Source of the DNA: Bacteroidales bacterium
Lineage (GTDB): Bacteria; Bacteroidota; Bacteroidia; Bacteroidales; WCHB1-69
Assembly (NCBI GenBank): GCA_016290715.1
Contig: JAEEUY010000202.1
Coordinates: forward strand, 1-6,065
Direction of reading: 5' to 3'
Length of the DNA stretch: 6,065 bases
Both the position numbers and the translations under genes were made by a program. The notes under the pieces are model-generated. The model was given only the letters and a program-made list of their open reading frames with translations, was not told the origin of the DNA and made no database searches. Positions 4,192 through 6,065 of the stretch are shown one piece after another. The number at the start of each line of letters is the position of its first letter. The first letter of the stretch is position 1.

Positions 4192-5646
4192 CTACCGCTT
4201 TACAATCCGCTTTGCCACACCGATGGCTCCCACAGGACAGACGAGGCGGCAGAGGTGGCAGCCGACACATTTGGCACCGGCAATATGGGGCTGGCGTGTC
4301 TCCTTGTCGAAGGTGATGGCCCGATGCCCGCCATCACAGCAGGAAATATAACAGCGGCCGCAACCGATACACTTCTCACGGTCGATGGTAGGATAGACCA
4401 TCGTGCTACGGTCAAGGTCGGAAGGGAGGAAAAACGACGGCAGGCGTTCGCCCACGATATCCCCAAGGTGCTCAATACCACGTTCTTGCAGGTGGGTTTG
4501 TAGTCCCAGTATGAGGTCGTCGATGATGCGGTAGCCGTACTCCATCACAGCAGTGCACACCTGCACATTGCCACAACCCAATTGGAGGAACTCAAGGGCA
4601 TCGCGCCAAGTTTCTATTCCACCGATACCACTATATTGTATGTTCTTCATGATAGGGTTTTTAGCCATCGCCAGAATATGACGTAGCGCAATGGGCTTGA
4701 CAGCTTTGCCTGAATACCCCGATCCTGTCTGACAACCGTTCACTTCTGAACCTTCACCAAGGGTTACACTTTTGATTGTATTGATGGCAGAAATGGCGTC
4801 TGCCCCGGCAAAGTAGGCTCCCATCGCAGGTTGGGCGATATGGGCAATATTTGGGGTCATCTTGGCAATGACGGGAATCTTCACAGTACGCTTAACGTAT
4901 GCAGTGAAAAACGTAACCAGTTCAGGATCTTGTCCCACATCGCAGCCCATGCCACTTTCACGCATCTGTGGACACGAAAAGTTCAGTTCCACAGCATCGC
5001 AGCCAGCATCTTCTGACATCTTGGCTAACTCTATCCATTCTTCTTCGGTTTGTCCCATAATGCTTGCAACGACAATCTTCGAGGGGTAGTTCTTCTTCAA
5101 GCGATGAAGAATATCAAAATCAACTTCATAGGGATTTTCCGATAATTGTTCCATATTGCGGAAACCGATGAAGGAAGTCCCCTCCTTGACCGCATCGAAA
5201 CGAGGAGACACTTCACGGATCTCCTGTTTGCAGATGGTCTTGTAGAAAACGCCCGCCCATCCCATTTCGAAAGCGTGAGCCACCATCTCGTAGTTGGTGC
5301 ACACAGCCGATGACGCAAGAAAGAAGGGATTCTCGCAATGAATGCCACAGAAGTCAATAGCAAGGGTGGGTAGGGATTTGTTGGCTGGAATGGGATTGCA
5401 GCTTGCAGAACGGAGCATTTCGCGTATGCGAATGGGCCGGTCGTAGTGAATACAAGCCTGTTCGGCATGTTCAAGATCAGTATCGGTACATTCGCTAATC
5501 CATCTGTGCGCGTTTTGGGAATTGTCGAAACGGATGGCACGGATAGCACGTGCAGGATCCCCCTTGCCACACGCTTTGGTGCAGGGTGCATCCTCGCACA
5601 GCAGGCAACGTGCCGCCTCTTCTTGGATATGTAGTCTGTTTTTCAT
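4192..5646 (-). CDS. preA: Dihydropyrimidine dehydrogenase subunit PreA-like, with N-terminal four-Cys extension
   Basis: In the PreA/PreT complex this subunit reduces uracil and thymine to the 5,6-dihydro compounds at FMN, with electrons arriving through iron-sulfur clusters. The FMN barrel covers about residues 94-390: NFSCP at 222-226 holds the presumed catalytic Cys225, KMTPN is at 262-266, INT at 288-290, SGYSGKAVKPIAL at 309-321 and SGIGGIETW at 339-347. The C-terminus has two [4Fe-4S] motifs, Cys426/429/432/436 and Cys460/463/466/470. At 484 residues it is longer than the roughly 411-residue E. coli PreA as I recall it. The extra N-terminus carries Cys14/17/22/26 (CxxCx4Cx3C), like the first cluster motif of mammalian DPD domain I and of PreT, but no second cluster is evident. 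PreT is not in the window. The C-terminal clusters argue against dihydroorotate dehydrogenase. No Shine-Dalgarno sequence is seen. Confidence 0.9.
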   Translation of the reverse strand: MKNRLHIQEEAARCLLCEDAPCTKACGKGDPARAIRAIRFDNSQNAHRWISECTDTDLEHAEQACIHYDRPIRIREMLRSASCNPIPANKSLPTLAIDFCGIHCENPFFLASSAVCTNYEMVAHAFEMGWAGVFYKTICKQEIREVSPRFDAVKEGTSFIGFRNMEQLSENPYEVDFDILHRLKKNYPSKIVVASIMGQTEEEWIELAKMSEDAGCDAVELNFSCPQMRESGMGCDVGQDPELVTFFTAYVKRTVKIPVIAKMTPNIAHIAQPAMGAYFAGADAISAINTIKSVTLGEGSEVNGCQTGSGYSGKAVKPIALRHILAMAKNPIMKNIQYSGIGGIETWRDALEFLQLGCGNVQVCTAVMEYGYRIIDDLILGLQTHLQERGIEHLGDIVGERLPSFFLPSDLDRSTMVYPTIDREKCIGCGRCYISCCDGGHRAITFDKETRQPHIAGAKCVGCHLCRLVCPVGAIGVAKRIVKR

Positions 5647-5683
5647 GATACAAGTATATTTCTGTTAAGAATATTTTTAATTG

Positions 5684-5691
5684 CAAAAATA
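5684..5691 (-). promoter_or_regulatory. Candidate -7 box for preA
   Basis: On the minus strand this reads TATTTTTG, a perfect TAnnTTTG match, 37 bp upstream of the preA ATG, giving a predicted leader of about 30 nt. The -33 region holds only degenerate matches (TTTA at a slightly longer spacing). Confidence 0.45.
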
Positions 5692-5780
5692 CAAATTACT
5701 TTGTATTTTTTTTAAATGAGAAAAATATAAAACCGTGTGATACACATTTATGTAATTTCTTTTCTACTCTTGACACAAAA

Positions 5781-5809
5781 CCTTGGGTTCCCAATGATGA
5801 AGTTAGAAA
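5781..5809 (-). repeat. Inverted fragment of the repeat element
   Basis: These 29 bp match the reverse complement of the stretch just inside the left end of copies A and B (5897-5925 in copy B) with two substitutions and one gap against copy A. Similarity stops sharply on both sides. With copy B it forms a wide inverted repeat around about 87 bp. It may be a remnant of an older insertion or of a rearrangement at the copy B end. Confidence 0.55.
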
Positions 5810-5877
5810 TGGTGTCGGAAATACCAATGAAATAGGGGATTATGGTTGTGGACAAAAAAACAGTAAGTTTAATTTAC

Positions 5878-6065
5878 TATTGCTGTCCGCTAAACTTCCT
5901 GATTTCGTCATTGGGACACCCAAGGATTCATACCGAACAATTTTTCTATGGTTTTGTGGCTTTTTATGATTATGGCTCTTGAGTATAGTTCGTTGTTCTT
6001 CCGCGGCAAAGCAAGCGTCAGGTACACCCAACCTATCAGCGTGCCGCGGTTTGCAGTACGGCACA
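5878..6065 (+). mobile_element. Second copy of the MITE-like element, cut by window edge
   Basis: The sequence begins with TATTGCTGTCCGCTAAA, the same terminal repeat as the element at 2701-3360, and stays about 92% identical to it for the 187 bp visible, in the same orientation. Its TIR matches the right TIR of the first element at 16 of 17 positions. The two copies therefore bracket the XRE and preA genes as direct repeats. The minus-strand open frame across it (5840-6064) is broken by a stop and an indel in copy A, so I do not call it a gene. Confidence 0.6.

Noticed and set aside
4121..4503. Several open frames opposite or overlapping the ferredoxin end of preA
   Set aside because: They are shadows of the preA reading frame, which has full-length family motifs and the right cysteine spacing.
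4192..5646. Dihydroorotate dehydrogenase (PyrD) as an alternative identity for the preA gene
   Set aside because: PyrD lacks the two C-terminal [4Fe-4S] motifs, and the NFSCP, KMTPN, SGYSGKAVKPIAL and SGIGGIETW segments fit PreA/DPD better.
5781..5830. Short frame on the plus strand in the inverted fragment, reading LGFPMMKLEMVSEIPMK
   Set aside because: It is only a few codons long, ends in TAG, and its likeness to the element's minus frame follows from DNA-level similarity over 29 bp.
5840..6064. 74-codon minus-strand open frame across the second element copy
   Set aside because: The same frame in copy A at 2702-2887 has a TGA stop and is shifted by a single-base indel, so it is not conserved as coding.

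Overview
The window most likely comes from a member of the Bacteroidales (phylum Bacteroidota). The evidence is a secreted protein with a type IX secretion (Por) sorting domain, upstream boxes of the Bacteroidota form TAnnTTTG, mostly absent Shine-Dalgarno sequences, a Bacteroidota-style ECF sigma factor, and AT-rich intergenic DNA. No rRNA, tRNA, CRISPR array or intact transposase gene was found.

Left part (1-2548). Two minus-strand secreted-protein genes open the window. One is cut by the edge and keeps only its signal peptide. The other is a complete 159-residue T9SS cargo protein. Divergent from them is a plus-strand short-chain dehydrogenase/reductase (813-1598). It converges on a minus-strand ECF sigma factor (1967-2548) that has no recognisable anti-sigma gene beside it.

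Middle (2549-3762). This 1.2 kb has no convincing gene but is full of structure. A 660-bp segment (2701-3360) is bounded by imperfect 17-18 bp inverted repeats and looks like a non-autonomous, MITE-like element. A second copy of its left 187 bp, about 92% identical by eye, enters at the right edge (5878-6065) and begins at the same inverted repeat. After the element comes an A/T repeat tract. Next is a 173-nt segment (3590-3762) that can fold into a branched RNA and ends in a T-run directly against the start codon of a small XRE-type regulator (3763-4035). Two pairings compete for the same bases in this leader, which suggests an attenuator, a riboswitch-like element or a small RNA. It is the most interesting object in the window.

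Right part (4036-6065). Downstream of the regulator are a two-copy 33-bp repeat and a strong hairpin, probably the terminator of the convergent minus-strand gene. That gene (4192-5646) is a PreA-type dihydropyrimidine dehydrogenase subunit with an FMN barrel, two C-terminal [4Fe-4S] motifs and an unusual N-terminal extension carrying another four-cysteine motif. Its usual flavoprotein partner PreT is not in the window. The genes do not form one pathway. They are separate transcription units in a region that has received repeat elements.
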